Source of the DNA: Volutella citrinella
Lineage: Eukaryota > Ascomycota > Sordariomycetes > Hypocreales > Nectriaceae
DNA length: 64,000 nt
NCBI GenBank assembly: GCA_034401135.1
Contig: JAWZSP010000004.1
Span: forward strand, 2,046,001-2,110,000
Reading direction: 5' to 3'
Numbering within the stretch: the first letter of the stretch is position 1; every line of letters begins with the position of its first letter. Below are positions 22,553 through 33,986 of this stretch, one piece after another. The notes under the pieces were generated by a model. That model was not told the origin of the DNA and ran no database searches. It saw only the letters and a program-made list of their open reading frames with translations. A program made the position numbers and the translations under genes.

Positions 22553-22698
22553 CTAGATGCCACGGTAACCCGACTTGTTGCGGGCAGCTCGCACGCCGAC
22601 AGCGACGATGGCGGCGATGACACCCAGTAGCAAACCCTTCTGAAGGAGCGACCAGCCTTGTGCCTCAGTCTCCGCAAACTCCGCTGTGCCGGGCAGGC
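22553..22698 (-). CDS. Alternative 3' exon of cyclophilin B encoding a membrane anchor
   Basis: On the minus strand this 146-nt segment continues the cyclophilin B frame if a 94-nt intron (22792-22699, donor GTATTC, acceptor TTTAAG) is removed. Splicing joins PPEG to LPGTAEFAETEAQGWSLLQ, followed by a hydrophobic helix (LLLGVIAAIVAVGVRAA) and a short basic tail (RNKSGYRGI) with a TAG stop at 22553-22555. The phases agree exactly (G|GC). The result is a 250-residue form with a C-terminal membrane anchor instead of the HVEL end. Both splice sites are weaker than those of the other introns in this gene, which fits optional use. CTGAT and TTGAC near the acceptor are candidate branch sites. No transcript evidence is available to me. 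Confidence 0.6.
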
Positions 22699-22772
22699 CT
22701 TAAATCCGGCAAGTCAAGAATCAGTATGCGACCCAACAGTGTACGAGAGGCTGAGCGTCGACTTAGCGCGCT

Positions 22773-23545
22773 CTAGAGCTCGACGTGAATACCTTCGGGA
22801 GGAACCTCGAGCTCGCCGCTCTTGGCAATCTTGACCTCGATGACGGGTCGGTCGCCGCTGCCGGTCTTGGTGTTCTCGATCTTCTCGATGATCTCGTAGC
22901 CCTCCAGGACCTCGCCGAAGACGACGTGTCGGCCATCAAGCCACCTGCCGCACCGCTTGTTAGTGCTGAGTTTCCCAGGGCGCCGACGTATAGTCGGTGG
23001 AGAGGAGAGAGGGCGCTTACGAGGTAATGACAGTAGTGATGAAGAACTGAGATCCATTGGTATCGCGACCGGCGTTGGCCATGGAAAGAAGGCCCTTCTT
23101 GGAGTGCTTTAGCTTGAAGTTCTCGTCCTTGAAACGGTCGCCGTAGACTGCATTGGAAGCACACGAATTAGCCAATTGTCCCTTGGGCAGGCAGGAGCTG
23201 CGCTAGATTTCACTCACTCGATTTTCCGCCGGTGCCGTCGCCCTTGGTGAAGTCGCCGCCCTGGATCATGAACTGCTTGATGACACGGTGGAAGACGGAG
23301 CCCTCATAGCCGAAACCCTTCTCGCCAGTGGCGAGAGCACGGAAGTTCTCAGTGGTCTCGGGGACAGTCTTGCCGTAGAGGCCCATGACAACGCGACCGA
23401 GCTTCTCCTCGCCCTGCTCGATGTCGAAGAAGACCTTGTGGGTAATCTTGGGGCCCTTGGCGGCGGCAGCGGTCTGGGCAAACAGGACCATGCTGATACC
23501 CATAAGGAGGGCGGCCGAAACGAAGAGTCGGCGAATGCTGAACAT
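22773..23545 (-). CDS. CYPB: ER cyclophilin B, peptidyl-prolyl cis-trans isomerase
   Basis: Three exons (23545-23218, 23147-23021, 22944-22773) encode 208 residues. Cyclophilins isomerise X-Pro bonds and bind cyclosporin A; the signal peptide ([19 protein letters not shown]) sends this one into the secretory pathway, where it helps fold clients. The catalytic domain is intact: [20 protein letters not shown] with the catalytic arginine, [15 protein letters not shown], and [13 protein letters not shown] with the cyclosporin-contacting Trp. The unspliced end is EGIHVEL, a variant of the HDEL/HEEL retrieval signal, so this form should be a soluble ER-lumen protein. Introns are GTGAGT...TGCAG and GTAAGC...CGGCAG. 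Within the last exon lies an optional donor leading to a second C-terminus encoded at 22553-22698. It is divergent from MRPS13 with 407 bp between starts. Confidence 0.95.
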
Positions 23546-23952
23546 GATGAACCGCGCTGTCGATGACTGTCACGGCCTGGTTTGATGCGATGGTGGTGTT
23601 GGATGAAGTAGAAGGGAGAAGATACGAACTGGGAAGGGGACACCTAATGACACTTATACCAGCCTACCTTAGCTTGTCTGCATGGCTGGGGCGCTCAGCA
23701 AGCGTTTCAGACAGCCACCCCCTCCCCGAAGGCCCCTGGTCGGAGCTACAGCGGGCGCTTCAGCGAAGAAGGGCGCCTAGGCCCTCTAACGGCCCACCTC
23801 TCTGTCTCCCGCGACAGTGGGCGCCTCAAGCTACCGGAATTAGCCTACGTTTTTCCGGTGACATGCGTCTGCCATTTTTTGCGACAGTTCCGGTGCCAGA
23901 CGTTGGCAAACTGTCGAGGCACGCATTTTGGAACACCCAGATATCCGTCACA
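23546..23952. promoter_or_regulatory. Divergent promoter between cyclophilin B and mitochondrial S13
   Basis: The 407 bp between the two start codons must serve both genes. I looked for unfolded-protein-response elements expected for an ER chaperone and saw none I would claim. Confidence 0.5.
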
Positions 23953-24452
23953 ATGGTACGTTTATGCCAATGCTGTACGAACCTGATTGTACTGATGTAG
24001 TCTCCCTAGGTGTTCATTCTCGGCATCAACTTCCACGAGGGGAAGCTGGTAAAGGTGCGAACGAGCTCGGTCACTCGACCATCTTCCCATGGCATCACGT
24101 CAGTCACACAACTCTAACGCTTGTTATGCTTCAACTGTAGAAAGCCCTCGAGTCCTTTTACGCGCTCGGCCCCACGACCTCGGCTCGCATCATGGCCAAG
24201 TACTCGATCCACCAGCTGGCCAAGGTCGGATCCCTCGCGCCCCGAACCGTCACGTCCCTCACAGCGGAACTATCACAAATGACGATCGAAACGGATGCGC
24301 GAAGGCTTGTACAGGAGAAAATTCGTCGACTCAGGGACATGGGAACGCTTAGAGGTCGTCGTCACGCCATGGGACTGCCTGTTCGTGGCCAGCGGACGAG
24401 GACGCAGACCTCGACAGCCAACAAGCTCAACCGTATTGAACGAAAGGGCTAG
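23953..24452 (+). CDS. SWS2: Mitochondrial small-subunit ribosomal protein uS13 (Sws2)
   Basis: Three exons (23953-23955, 24010-24054, 24141-24452) encode 119 residues. The first coding exon is the start codon alone; the 54-nt intron begins GTACGT directly after ATG and ends CCTAG, and exon 2 gives VFILGINFHEGKLVK. The second intron (GTGCGA...TGTAG) lies between KLVK and KALESFYALG. The domain order is that of S13: helix-turn-helix (TSARIMAKYSIHQLAKVGSL), the ELSQMTIETDARRLVQEKI segment, and the rRNA-binding tail (GTLRGRRHAMGLPVRGQRTR). It is part of the head of the mitochondrial small ribosomal subunit. A cleavable presequence is not obvious; the yeast and Neurospora proteins likewise start directly with a short MV-x-x-x-G sequence. 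Confidence 0.94.
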
Positions 24453-24675
24453 GTCTACTCTCCGCGCCGGTGCGGAGTTGGTGAGGGGGGAAATAGTGTC
24501 AGGCCACCAAGGCGAGGTCTGTCTCTGGATAAAGCTGCGATGTGAAGTTGGCAAGAGACTTTTAGCTGCACAAGAACTGTATATATTATGTACGATCAGA
24601 TGAGAATCAAGGCTATCAATGGGGGTGATCCCAGGGCCGTAGTTCGCTCAATTTCGAAACTTTATGTTCTCCGTG

Positions 24676-26323
24676 CTAGTTGAGGGTCGTCTCGAAGTCC
24701 ATCTTGGGCAGATCGTCCTCAAATGGAAGCGCGCCATCGGCTTGCATCTGACGCGCAACAGCATCCACCTCCTTCCAAACTCGCAGGACATTACCGCCAA
24801 CGACTTTGGCCGCATCCGCATCACTGACACCCTGTCGCAAAAGCTCAGCCACAAGGTCCGGGTACTTGGAAACGTCCTCGAGGCCCACGGGCACGCTCGC
24901 AATGCCGTCGAAATCGGTACCAATGCCGACGTGCTCGAATCCAATCAGATTTCCAATGTGCATGATGTGTTTCGCGGCTTGGAGGAGGTTCGAGTGTGCC
25001 GGATCGAAATCCGGCAGTCCATTCGCATTGCCTGATTCGACACAAGAAATGAATTCGGGGGCGATGTTGACCATGACAAGCGAGTTCCTCTGTTTGACAA
25101 GGCGGAGCACATTGTCCTTGACGTTCCGCGGGTGTGGGCAAATGCTGTATGCGGAACTATGGGAGAAGATCACTGGCGCTCGTGAACCGGACCAATCGCC
25201 TCCATTTCCCAACACATCAACCATTGTATCCTCGCTGCGTGACTGTGAGCCAACGTTGTCTCCGTGACACTGACATCAAGGAACCACTTACCTGACATGA
25301 GATAGGTCGACGATCATGCCGATCCTGTTCATTTCGTGGATGAGCTTGCGTCCGAGCGGGCTAACGCCTCCCCAAAGAGGCTCGGCCTTGCGCAGCGGGC
25401 TCTGGAGGATCGCAGCATCGGCAAACTTGTTATGGCAGTTGTGCGTCAGTGTAGCGTACCGCACTCCCAGCTCGCGAAACTTTCGCAGATTCGCCGCGGA
25501 ATTTCCAATCTGATGAAGCCCCTCAATCCCCAGTGGCGATATCAGCTTGCCTTGCTTGAAAGCTGCCAGAGCGTTTCCGCTATCGACACTTTGCGAAAAG
25601 TCATGAGGATACGCTGCCTGCAGTCTGGTCATGACATCGATTTGGTCCATGGTGAACTGGACACCTGGCAACGACCCATTGTTAATTCAAACTTGGCGGA
25701 TATCTGTGTACTGCGCAGTGGGAAGAACGTACTGGGGGCGTAGTTGGCATCCGAAAAGTCGGAACCATTGTCGGGGCATGGGGCGAACATGCTCCAAAAA
25801 GCACCGCCGCTTTGGCCTTTTCGAAGACGGTGCAGGTCGACATGGCCAGGAAGCCCTCCATCCACAAATGGCTTGGTAAAGTTGTCACCATAAATGTGGT
25901 TTCCATAGGCAAATCGTAGGACGATTGGAAAATCAACATGGCCATCTGTTTCATGATGAGTCAGTCCTGAACTAGATGTGCCAGTTGAAGTTTGCTTTGG
26001 CTTCAGTAGCCAAGCACAGAAAGCAGTTGGATTCGTATCAAGCATGACATACCAATGAGAGGGGTAGATGATAATACTTTGCGGGCTCGCTGTTCTGGCG
26101 AGGAAGGGCCTTTGGTTGACCTCAAGTTGCTCTGAGGCACTGTGCCGTAATAGTATGTGAGAGGCCTTTCCAGTAAGCCAATAGCTAGTAGAGAGAAGAA
26201 AATGACCAGTAGTATCTTTCGAGCGGTCGGCTTAGATTGTGTCCCTGGAATGTGGCCCATGGGGACTTTGCCTGGTTTATCCTTGGTGGCGTTGACCAAG
26301 GGCAGTAGTTGCTTCTTTGCCAT
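24676..26323 (-). CDS. Membrane dipeptidase (renal dipeptidase family, zinc-dependent)
   Basis: Four exons (26323-26053, 25945-25733, 25664-25292, 25234-24676) encode 471 residues. The family hydrolyses dipeptides with a binuclear zinc site. Metal ligands are visible: LIDGHVDFP (His and Asp), PLGIEGLHQIGN (bridging Glu), VIFSHSSAYS (His), with PRNVKDN downstream and HVGIGTDFDG carrying the late Asp. A single hydrophobic segment (KILLVIFFSLLAIGLL, about 36-51) after a basic cytosolic start makes it a type II membrane protein, not a GPI-anchored one as in mammals. The introns restore LIDGH (GTATGT...CACAG-type end), NYAPSVQF (GTACGT...TGCCAG) and LSHVSEDTM (GTAAGT...CGCAG). The start ATG at 26323 (MAKKQLLPLV) is the first in frame. 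It converges with MRPS13 with 223 bp between stops and diverges from TyrRS. Confidence 0.92.
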
Positions 26324-26912
26324 TGTGGAAGCCGGAACGGTCGGTAATCTTTCTACCAAAGGCCAGAGAAGGAGAGAATGTTAAGTACGGTGTTACCTGC
26401 TGGTAGTTGGATGTTATGTATAAAAGGAGGGTAAACAGAGAGATTAGAACGGCCTCGATTGAGATTAGATGTCGTGGAGGAGGTTGTCGATTGCTCTTTG
26501 GCTGGAAGGCATGAGGCTTGATTCATCAGCAACCAGCTCCCAAGAACCCTGGACAGCTCTGAACCGCAGCGGGTGACTTTCAGTGGCTTATCCTAGCCTG
26601 TCAGGCGCCTTAGCCCCTGGATGCTTCACCAGGGAGATGGCTGGAGGCTTGTCTCCACATATGAGGCGACTTACATTGTGGCTCATACGCTCCATTAGGC
26701 TAGGTCGGGGGAACCGATTTTCCGGCGGGGCACCAGTCCCTTGCCCATTTGGCGGGGCACCAACCCAGCGATGTTCGGGGCGTTGTCTGTGAGTCAAAGA
26801 AGAGTGTGGCACAACAGACTTCAAGCCAACCGCATCGAAAACCCTGAATACGTTCCCCAGATACCCTGATTTTCAAGCCCATACAAACCCGATTGATCCT
26901 CACACCTACAAA
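26324..26912. promoter_or_regulatory. Divergent promoter between dipeptidase and tyrosyl-tRNA synthetase
   Basis: The 589 bp separate the two start codons. Close to the TyrRS start, an A- and C-rich leader (CACACCTACAAA) gives a good initiation context. A TATAAAAG sequence at about 26419-26426 lies roughly 100 bp upstream of the dipeptidase start on the opposite strand orientation. No further motif is claimed. Confidence 0.5.
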
Positions 26913-28336
26913 ATGGCGACGGCGACGAACGAGGAGAGGCTCGCCCTCATCCGCGAAAACCTGGCTGAAGTGCTAAACCCCGAGATTATCGAGAAGGTCA
27001 TGGCCGAGGGCCGAAACCCCAAGGTCTACTGGGGTGGGTGAATTCGAACGCTGCAGAGGAATGCCAGGACTGTGCTGACTGGGATACACGATCAATAGGA
27101 ACCGCGACAACTGGCCGACCTCACTGCGGCTACTTCGTCCCCGCCATGAAGATTGCCCAACTGCTGGCCGCCGGCTGCGAAGTGACGGTGCTGCTCGCCG
27201 ATATCCACGGATTCCTTGACAACCTCAAGGCCCCGATCGAGCTCGTTGCGCAACGCGCCGAATACTACAAATTCGTCATCAACTCCATGCTCAAGGCCGT
27301 CGGCGTCCCCACCGACCGTCTCAAGTTCGTCCTGGGAAGCTCCTACCAGACCACCGCCGCTTACACCATGGACGTCTACAAGCTCTGCTCGGTAGTTTCT
27401 GAGCACGATGCCAAGAAGGCTGGCGCCGAGGTTGTCAAGCAATCCTCCAATGCACCCCTCAGTGGCCTTATTTACCCTATTCTTCAAGTCCTTGACGAGC
27501 AGTACCTGGACTGCGACGCACAGTTTGGTGGCCAGGACCAGCGCAAGCTGTTTGTCGCCGCCACTGAGTGGCTTCCCAAGCTCGGATACCGCCAGGTCAG
27601 TTTTGTCTAGGCCACTGTCGATTCTTTTATTTCATTGTACGAGACTGACCGCAAACTAGCGCGCCCATCTCATCTCCCCCATGGTTGCTGGCCTGAACGG
27701 CAGCAAGATGAGCTCAAGTGACGAGGGTAAGTGCATAGAGGAAAAACCGAATTTGGGAAGTATGGTGGCTCATTGAAAACATCATAGGAAGCAAGATTGA
27801 TCTTCTGGACCCCCCTGAGTCGGTCAGCAAGAAGGTGCGGAAGGCAGAGTGTGTGCCCAAGGTAGTGGAAGGCAACGGTGTTGTGGCTCTCGTCGAGTTT
27901 GTGCTGCTCCCTGCTTCCGGGCTCAAGACGGGCAAGCGAGAGTTCCGAATTGAGAGAGATGGTGCTGAGCCCCTGGCTTACAGCACCATCGAGCAGCTTC
28001 GTCAGGACTATGTGAACGATGTCGTGAGTACTCACTGTGACCCTGCAACATTTTTTCAAGAACGCCAGTAACTGACGGCCAATGCAGCTCACCCCTCAGA
28101 TGCTGAAGCCCGCCGTATCCAAGGCGCTGATTGAGCTTATGGCTCCTATTCAGAGCGAGTTCGAGGCTTCGAAGGAATGGCAGGAGATTACGCTCAAGGC
28201 CTACCCTCCGCCCGTCAAGAAGGAGAAGAAGGTGAAGAACCGTGGCACCCGCTACCCCGGAGCGCCGGCCGAGGAGGCCAAGAAGGCCGACGCGGAGCCA
28301 ACCCCCAAGGCTGATGAGGCAGCCAACGCGGCATGA
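26913..28336 (+). CDS. TYS1: Cytosolic tyrosyl-tRNA synthetase
   Basis: Five exons (26913-27033, 27099-27595, 27660-27726, 27788-28023, 28088-28336) encode 389 residues. The enzyme charges tRNA-Tyr with tyrosine. It is class I: the HIGH-type motif appears as [17 protein letters not shown] and the KMSKS-type loop as [16 protein letters not shown], the latter split by the third intron between SDE and GSK. Other family blocks are [15 protein letters not shown] and [17 protein letters not shown]. All four introns (GTGGGT, GTCAGT, GTAAGT, GTGAGT donors) close in phase. The C-terminal 60 residues are Lys/Glu/Ala-rich ([15 protein letters not shown]), a typical fungal tail that may aid tRNA binding. 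There is no mitochondrial presequence, so it should be the cytosolic enzyme; the mitochondrial one is of bacterial type and separate. Confidence 0.96.
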
Positions 28337-30574
28337 GCCACGGCAAGGCCTTTTATAGCTTGAATGAGCGCAAAAGCGGGAACGACAAAAATGAAAGCGT
28401 CAAGCCAGCGGGTGGATCGCAACAACTATGACCTGGGATCCTGGGATCTGAGAGGGCGTGAAGGAACCCCAATGCCACGTTACGACTACAATGGCTGCGT
28501 GTACTTTGGCAAAGCATGACACAATCCAAGCCCTGTATCTCATCCTGTTCTGCCTAGAGCATGCAATTGGGGACCGTCTCTGTTTAAGAGGATTTTATAT
28601 AGAAAGGATATTCAGTAGAGCGTGGAATGTATGAGCGTGTCAATTGAGGCATTGTGATGGCGGCGGATACTGGAAAACGAGGCGCATTCATGTTTGTTCT
28701 AGACATGGAGATTTGGACTTCTACAATTGCTGATGACAGGTATGGTTCACCACTGATTAATTAGCACCCGATTCTCATTTTCACGAAGACGGCCCATTCC
28801 GGTTGGGCGTCGATGAAACAACAGCCCTGTAATAGTAGTCTGAAGGGACCCCCAATTGGCTGACGGACCACCTGAGTGAGTCCCTGGACCAGACCGCATT
28901 CCCCAAGCCCTTGACTGGCCAGAGGCTGGGTGTATCAATTCTGTCATTTGTCTTGGCCCCCGCACGTCGTCGGTGATGGTCCTTGGCCTCGACTCGATTT
29001 ACGCTTGACGAGCTCCAGGTGGATAAAGACGTGTTTCGGCCTACACAATGCCACGAGATTTGACAGAGAGGCACGGAGACCAGCTGTGGGGAGTGAGCCA
29101 CATGGCCAGGGCCCAGGGGTCTCGTCTTCATGCAGTACAGTACCATTGAAATACGAGAACACTGTCCAGGGAAGCCCCATTCCTGGAGGATGTGGTCCCG
29201 TCATATTAAAGGGACGGCTTGCACCCCGGTCAGGTCGCCGATTCATCGCATCTTCTTACCCCAACCCAGCTCAGGAACCGAAGCAGCGAAGCAGCGACGA
29301 AGCAACATCCCAAGCAGCTCCCAGCCAAGCAGCCTCATAAGCTGGGCCCCTGTCAGGATGGTTCCGAGTCCCTACCAGGTACTGCAGCAGGTCTTACATC
29401 CCTATTCCGTATCCGCCCAACGCCAACATTCTTTCTTGTTGCTAGTTTGTGGTTTTTTGCTAGGCAAAGTCTACGAGGTGGGCCAGTATAGTGTTGATAA
29501 ACTAGTGCTCGCCTCCTGCAGCCACTGCAATCCATGTCTGGCGGAGGACCAGCGATGTGTACTCTCGCATTCGAGTTCGAGCAACCAGGCGGCCTCCATA
29601 GCACCTAGAGTTAGTAGAGCCCTGTGCAAGGACAGTGCGTTACGTCGTTGGTCGAGGTCGATCACTCAATCAAACCTGTGGCCAGCCCCGGTGCATGCCC
29701 GCTTCAGTGCACATCCATGATTCCATTGATTGTCCGCCCCTTTGTCGGTTTGAGCAGAATCCATCCATTTCCTCCTGCAGCATCCATCCCCATCCGCCAT
29801 CCACCATCGGTCCCATCCCCCAGCCCCCAAACTGGTTATCCCCCCCCCCCCTGGGCGCTGACGGCAACAACAAGGAACGCGGCCTGTAAGCACTGAGCAG
29901 CCTACTACCCGGCGCGCTACAGCGGCTACACCCCGTAAACTACACGCCCATTGGCCGCCGCCGGGTCCTGACACTGTCCCATCGTTCGTCCTTGGAAGGT
30001 GCCACGCCAGCCCTTTCAGCCAACCCTGGAAGCCATTCAGCCTCGTCTCGTCCGCTCTCGCCCAGTCAGCCTTCAAAGCGCCTGATCCCTGACACGCTTG
30101 CTGCCCCTGCGTCTGCTGCTGCCCGTACCCAGCAATATTCCCACAAAGCCGACGTAGCAACCAGCGTAGAGCCTCGTGACGACGACGGCTTCGACTGCAA
30201 TTCTGTTAGCTAGTACCTCTAGACCGCATCACGTCGACATCAACCGCCGCAACTGCGACTATCACCACTGCTGCCCAGACGCCGGCCCTGCGACGACGAC
30301 GACGACGACGTTTGCTTGCGACGCTCTGATTCGAGACTCGTCATCACCTCGTCCCTGTACATCCCTCCCCCGGCCTAATACGGACCACTGCTCTGTCCTC
30401 AGACGCCCGCACCCCAGCTTCTGCTAAGCGACCGCCTCTGCCCACATCAACAACAGCCAGCACCGCCTGGAGTCCAGACATTCGCCAGCAAAACTCCCCG
30501 GGACGATAACGACGACAGCGATTAGAAGAAAAAGCCAAGGCGACGGGCTTGACTAGGAAAGTTGGCTGGCCATC
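28337..30574. other. Gene-free stretch with pyrimidine-rich leader of the RhoGAP gene
   Basis: 2.2 kb without a supportable gene. The right half (from about 29690) is C- and T-rich on the + strand, with a 12-C run at 29840-29851 and a (CGA)n run at 30291-30310, and probably forms the promoter and long leader of the gene at 30575. The left half holds the TyrRS 3' UTR. Reading frames here are short, unconserved and unspliced. Confidence 0.5.
30291..30310. repeat. (CGA)n trinucleotide run
   Basis: Six to seven tandem CGA units in the leader region upstream of the RhoGAP gene; non-coding by my reading. Confidence 0.75.
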
Positions 30575-33365
30575 ATGCCTGGTTTCGCAGATTCCTTCTG
30601 GTCGACAGACTACGCCGCAGGTAAGCTCTCCTGCGTTGCGCGCGCATTCTTCCACTCCCCGGCGCCGCTTTGGAGGGAGCGACTCTAACCGTATCGTCAT
30701 CTGCTGTAGGACTCGGAGTCCTGTTTGGCAAGCTCCAACAGGGCGCACAGGAGAATAGGCAGGTCCTAACCATTGCCCGTCTACGCGCCGAGGCCGAAGA
30801 CACCTATGGCCAGCGACTCGGCGACATTGCTCCCTCTGCCGACAAGATCAGCGGTGGGTTTGCCCGTGACGATGGCGCCACGGTCCGCAAGGTGCGTTGA
30901 AGAAACTCGGCTGCTTGTTTGTACTTCTGGCTTGTCGCAGCTCCGGGTGCAATTGCCTCGGGCAACTCTTGGGCTGACAACCTCCCACAGGCCTTCGATG
31001 GCATGCGAACCGAGATGCAAGAAGCCGCTCGAAACCATCGCCGCATCGCCCAGAACATCCGCGACCTTGTGGTCAACCCGTTCTCCCGATGGTGTGACGC
31101 CCACGAGGCCCGCATCCAGGATTCGCAAGACGACCTCCAAGTCCGCATCAAGGCCCACGACCGCCAGGCCGAGGCCGTCAAGAAGCTGCGCTCCAACTAC
31201 TTCAACAAGTGCCGCCTAGTTGAGGATCTCGAAGAGGAGAACAAGCTTGCTTTCCAGGACCCCGAGACCAGCCCCAAGCGGGAGCAGGACGGTCAGCAGC
31301 CGCAGCCCGCCATCCCTGAAATCAAGGTGCAGCCTCACAAGGAGGAGGAGGAGGAAGAGGAGGAGCTGTACGAGATTGGCGACGACGTGTACCAGCCTGA
31401 CCAGATCAAGAAGATCCTCTCCCACATGCTGTCCACCATCAAGATGGGCGAGACCAAGGTCCCGATCCTGGGTACCTACCTGAACACATCGGCTGGTTCC
31501 GACATCGTCGAGTACCTCCAGCGCAGCATGGGCACTACGAGCGTCAGCTACGCCGAGCGCATTGGCCAGGACCTCATCTCCAATGGCTTCCTCCGCCTCA
31601 TTGGCAATGTCGGAAACACCTTTGCCAACAGCTCCAAGATGTTCTACCAGTGGAGGCCAAAGGCCTTCCAGCTTGCCGGCGTCCCGGAGAAGAAGGCAAT
31701 CAGCCGGACCTTCTCCATCCCCGTGTCGGGGTCCGAATCTGGAGACTCCCCTGTTGTTGGTACCGTCAGCGAGTATCTTTCCAACTGGAACGTCCTCAAC
31801 AACGCCCACCCCAACGAGACGCCCGGCCAGCGAATGCAGCGCGAGGCCCGCGAGGCCGACGACAAGTACAAGGCCGGTGTCCAGAAGCTGGACGAGCTGC
31901 GATGCGACCTCGAGGAGGCCATTTTCGCTCACCTCAAGTTCCTAGAGCGCTGTGAGCTCGACCGATTGAAGGCCGTCAAGACGGTCATCCTGGACTTCTC
32001 CGGCACCATTGGCAACGTCATCCCGAGCCTGCAGTCGACTGTCGACCAGATGATGCTGTTCCAGGAAACCATCCAGCCACAGGGCGACTTGCGCTACCTT
32101 CTCGAAAACTATCGCACTGGAAGCTTCATCCCCAAGGTGGTGACCTATGAGAACTACTACAACAAGGTGGACGAGCAGACCTTTGGCGTCGATCTGGAGG
32201 CGCGGGCTCGAGCAGACAAGAAGCGCGTGCCCATCATCGTCACTACCATCCTGACGTACCTGGACCACCACTACCCCGACCTCGAGGGCGACGAGGCCAG
32301 AAGGAACGTGTGGCTGGTGGATGTGCCTCTGGCCCAAACCCACAAGCTGCGCGCCAAGGCGAACGTGGGCAAGGGTCTCTCTCCCGACGGCTTTGGCGAG
32401 TTCGACATCCCTACTGTCGCCAGCCTGTTGAAGATCTATCTCCTGGAGCTGCCCGGTAAGTGTCTAGATGAAGAAAAGCAAGCCCATTCGTCTCTTCCGA
32501 AACAAAACTAATACCCTGCGTGAACCTAGACTCTCTCGTTTCCTCTCACGTCTACGAAATCATCCGAACCATCTATTCATCCAACACCGACTCATCTGAG
32601 GCGTCCCGGGTTTCTGTCTTGCAACAGACCCTTTCCCAACTGCGGCTGACAAACATTGCCACGCTCGACGCTTGCATGAACCACTTCACCCGTCTCATGG
32701 ATCTCACTTCGGCCGATGACGAGTACGCCAACACTCTCGCGGCAGCCCTCGCGCCATGCATCCTCCGACCCAAGACCGAGACGTCGCTCACCATGGAGGA
32801 GAAGCACTCAACCCGTCTGGTTCGAGATCTCTTCAATCACAAGGATGCAATCTTCAGCGAGCTGAAGCGCATGTCGACGCTGAGCCACTCCTCTGCGGGT
32901 GTCCCGAACCGCCCCCGGGCGATCAGCACGGACGAGAGCAACCGCAAGGCACTCATGGAGGAGCGGAATAAGGCACTGCTCGAGAAGGCCAGCGCGAATC
33001 GCGGCCGTGCCACCAGCCCGGCCCCCAGCCCTCGCGGCCACCGCCGGGATCGCAGCACTGGAGGGCCCGAGACCAGGTTCCCCATCCAAACGAGCCCTAC
33101 ATCTGCGGCGGACCGTCACCGCAGCAGTCTAGGCAGCCTGGGTGCCATCAAGCGTAACAGCCTGGAGGTGCCGAGCCCGGACAGCGCTGAACCTGCCAAT
33201 GGCAGCGAGACCCCAAAGGCCACCGACGCTGAGGCCGCGGCGGCGAAGCGTGACAGCGGTGGACGCCCCGGTGCTACGCGATTTGTGGGCGGCAAGCGAG
33301 TCCCCGCCACGCCTGACGATGCTGCATCTCGCGGCGTGACACTGGAGGACAAGCCCATGGAGTGA
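30575..33365 (+). CDS. F-BAR / DEP / RhoGAP-domain protein (Rgd2-like)
   Basis: Four exons (30575-30620, 30710-30891, 30991-32455, 32530-33365) encode 842 residues. The start MPGFADSFWSTDYAAGLGVL and the following helices (about 10-200 and 310-430, with coiled-coil character) are the F-BAR membrane-bending module of fungal Rgd-type proteins. A DEP domain is inserted at about 212-305 (ILGTYLNTSAGSDIVEYLQR, IGQDLISNGFLRLIG). The RhoGAP domain follows at about 477-640 (FGVDLEARARADKKRVPIIV, FDIPTVASLLKIYLLELPDS). Splicing joins LELPG-type donor GTAAGT to DSLVSSHVYEII. At the place where active RhoGAPs read G-I-F/Y-R-x-S-G the sequence is NVWLVDVPLAQTH, with no arginine finger. The C-terminal 200 residues are disordered and Ser/Pro-rich. 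F-BAR-DEP-RhoGAP order is that of Rgd2, which acts on Cdc42/Rho5 in yeast; GAP activity here is doubtful. Confidence 0.88.
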
Positions 33366-33986
33366 GAGGTGGGCGAGGGCCGTAACGAGGGCGAATGATC
33401 GTGTGTGCTACGGTAATGTCGGACGAACGGTGGTGAACTCTGGGGGCTACGCCAGGTTTCGTCAAGCGACTCTTTTTTTTTCATGCGACGGGACGGTTTG
33501 GCCGGGGAGCACCTACTTGTATGTGTCAACGGGGCATGAGACCAAAAAAGATATCTGGAGTGTTGCTTGTTCTTGTATTTACGCTGGTTTCACGACGAGA
33601 TGGCGCTGCCTTTGAACATGTTTTGATTGACATTTACCCAACGTGCTTTATTATTCTCTCGCTGCTCCGCCATGTCCATGTATGGGGGAACCCTTGACAC
33701 TTGATCAGGATTTAGAAGATGGATATTGGAGGTTGGAGGAAAGACATGTATTCGCATCAGCGGTATAGGGCTGGTGGGGAGAGCGACGCTTTTTTTCTTT
33801 CTCTTTTTTGGAAAAGAACCAGCTAGACTTGTGCTAGTCGCTGTTTTGTTCGATTTATATACTACTAGTTGGTAGCATTTCTTTCCTTTCCAAGGGCCTA
33901 TGGCATGTGTCCGTATGATGTTGGCCCGTCCCAGAGCCCCCTTCTCTGATGGCCAACAGCAGCCAGCCCCTGTCCAGCCGACCTAT
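33366..33986. other. Convergent 3' region between RhoGAP gene and AP-3 delta
   Basis: About 620 bp between opposing stop codons. AT-rich with T-runs (around 33474 and 33789), fitting two 3' UTRs. No coding signal. Confidence 0.5.

Noticed and set aside
29130..29720. 196-residue frame on + upstream of the RhoGAP gene
   Set aside because: Ser/Gln/Pro-rich with no domain, and no splicing to the RhoGAP exons keeps frame.
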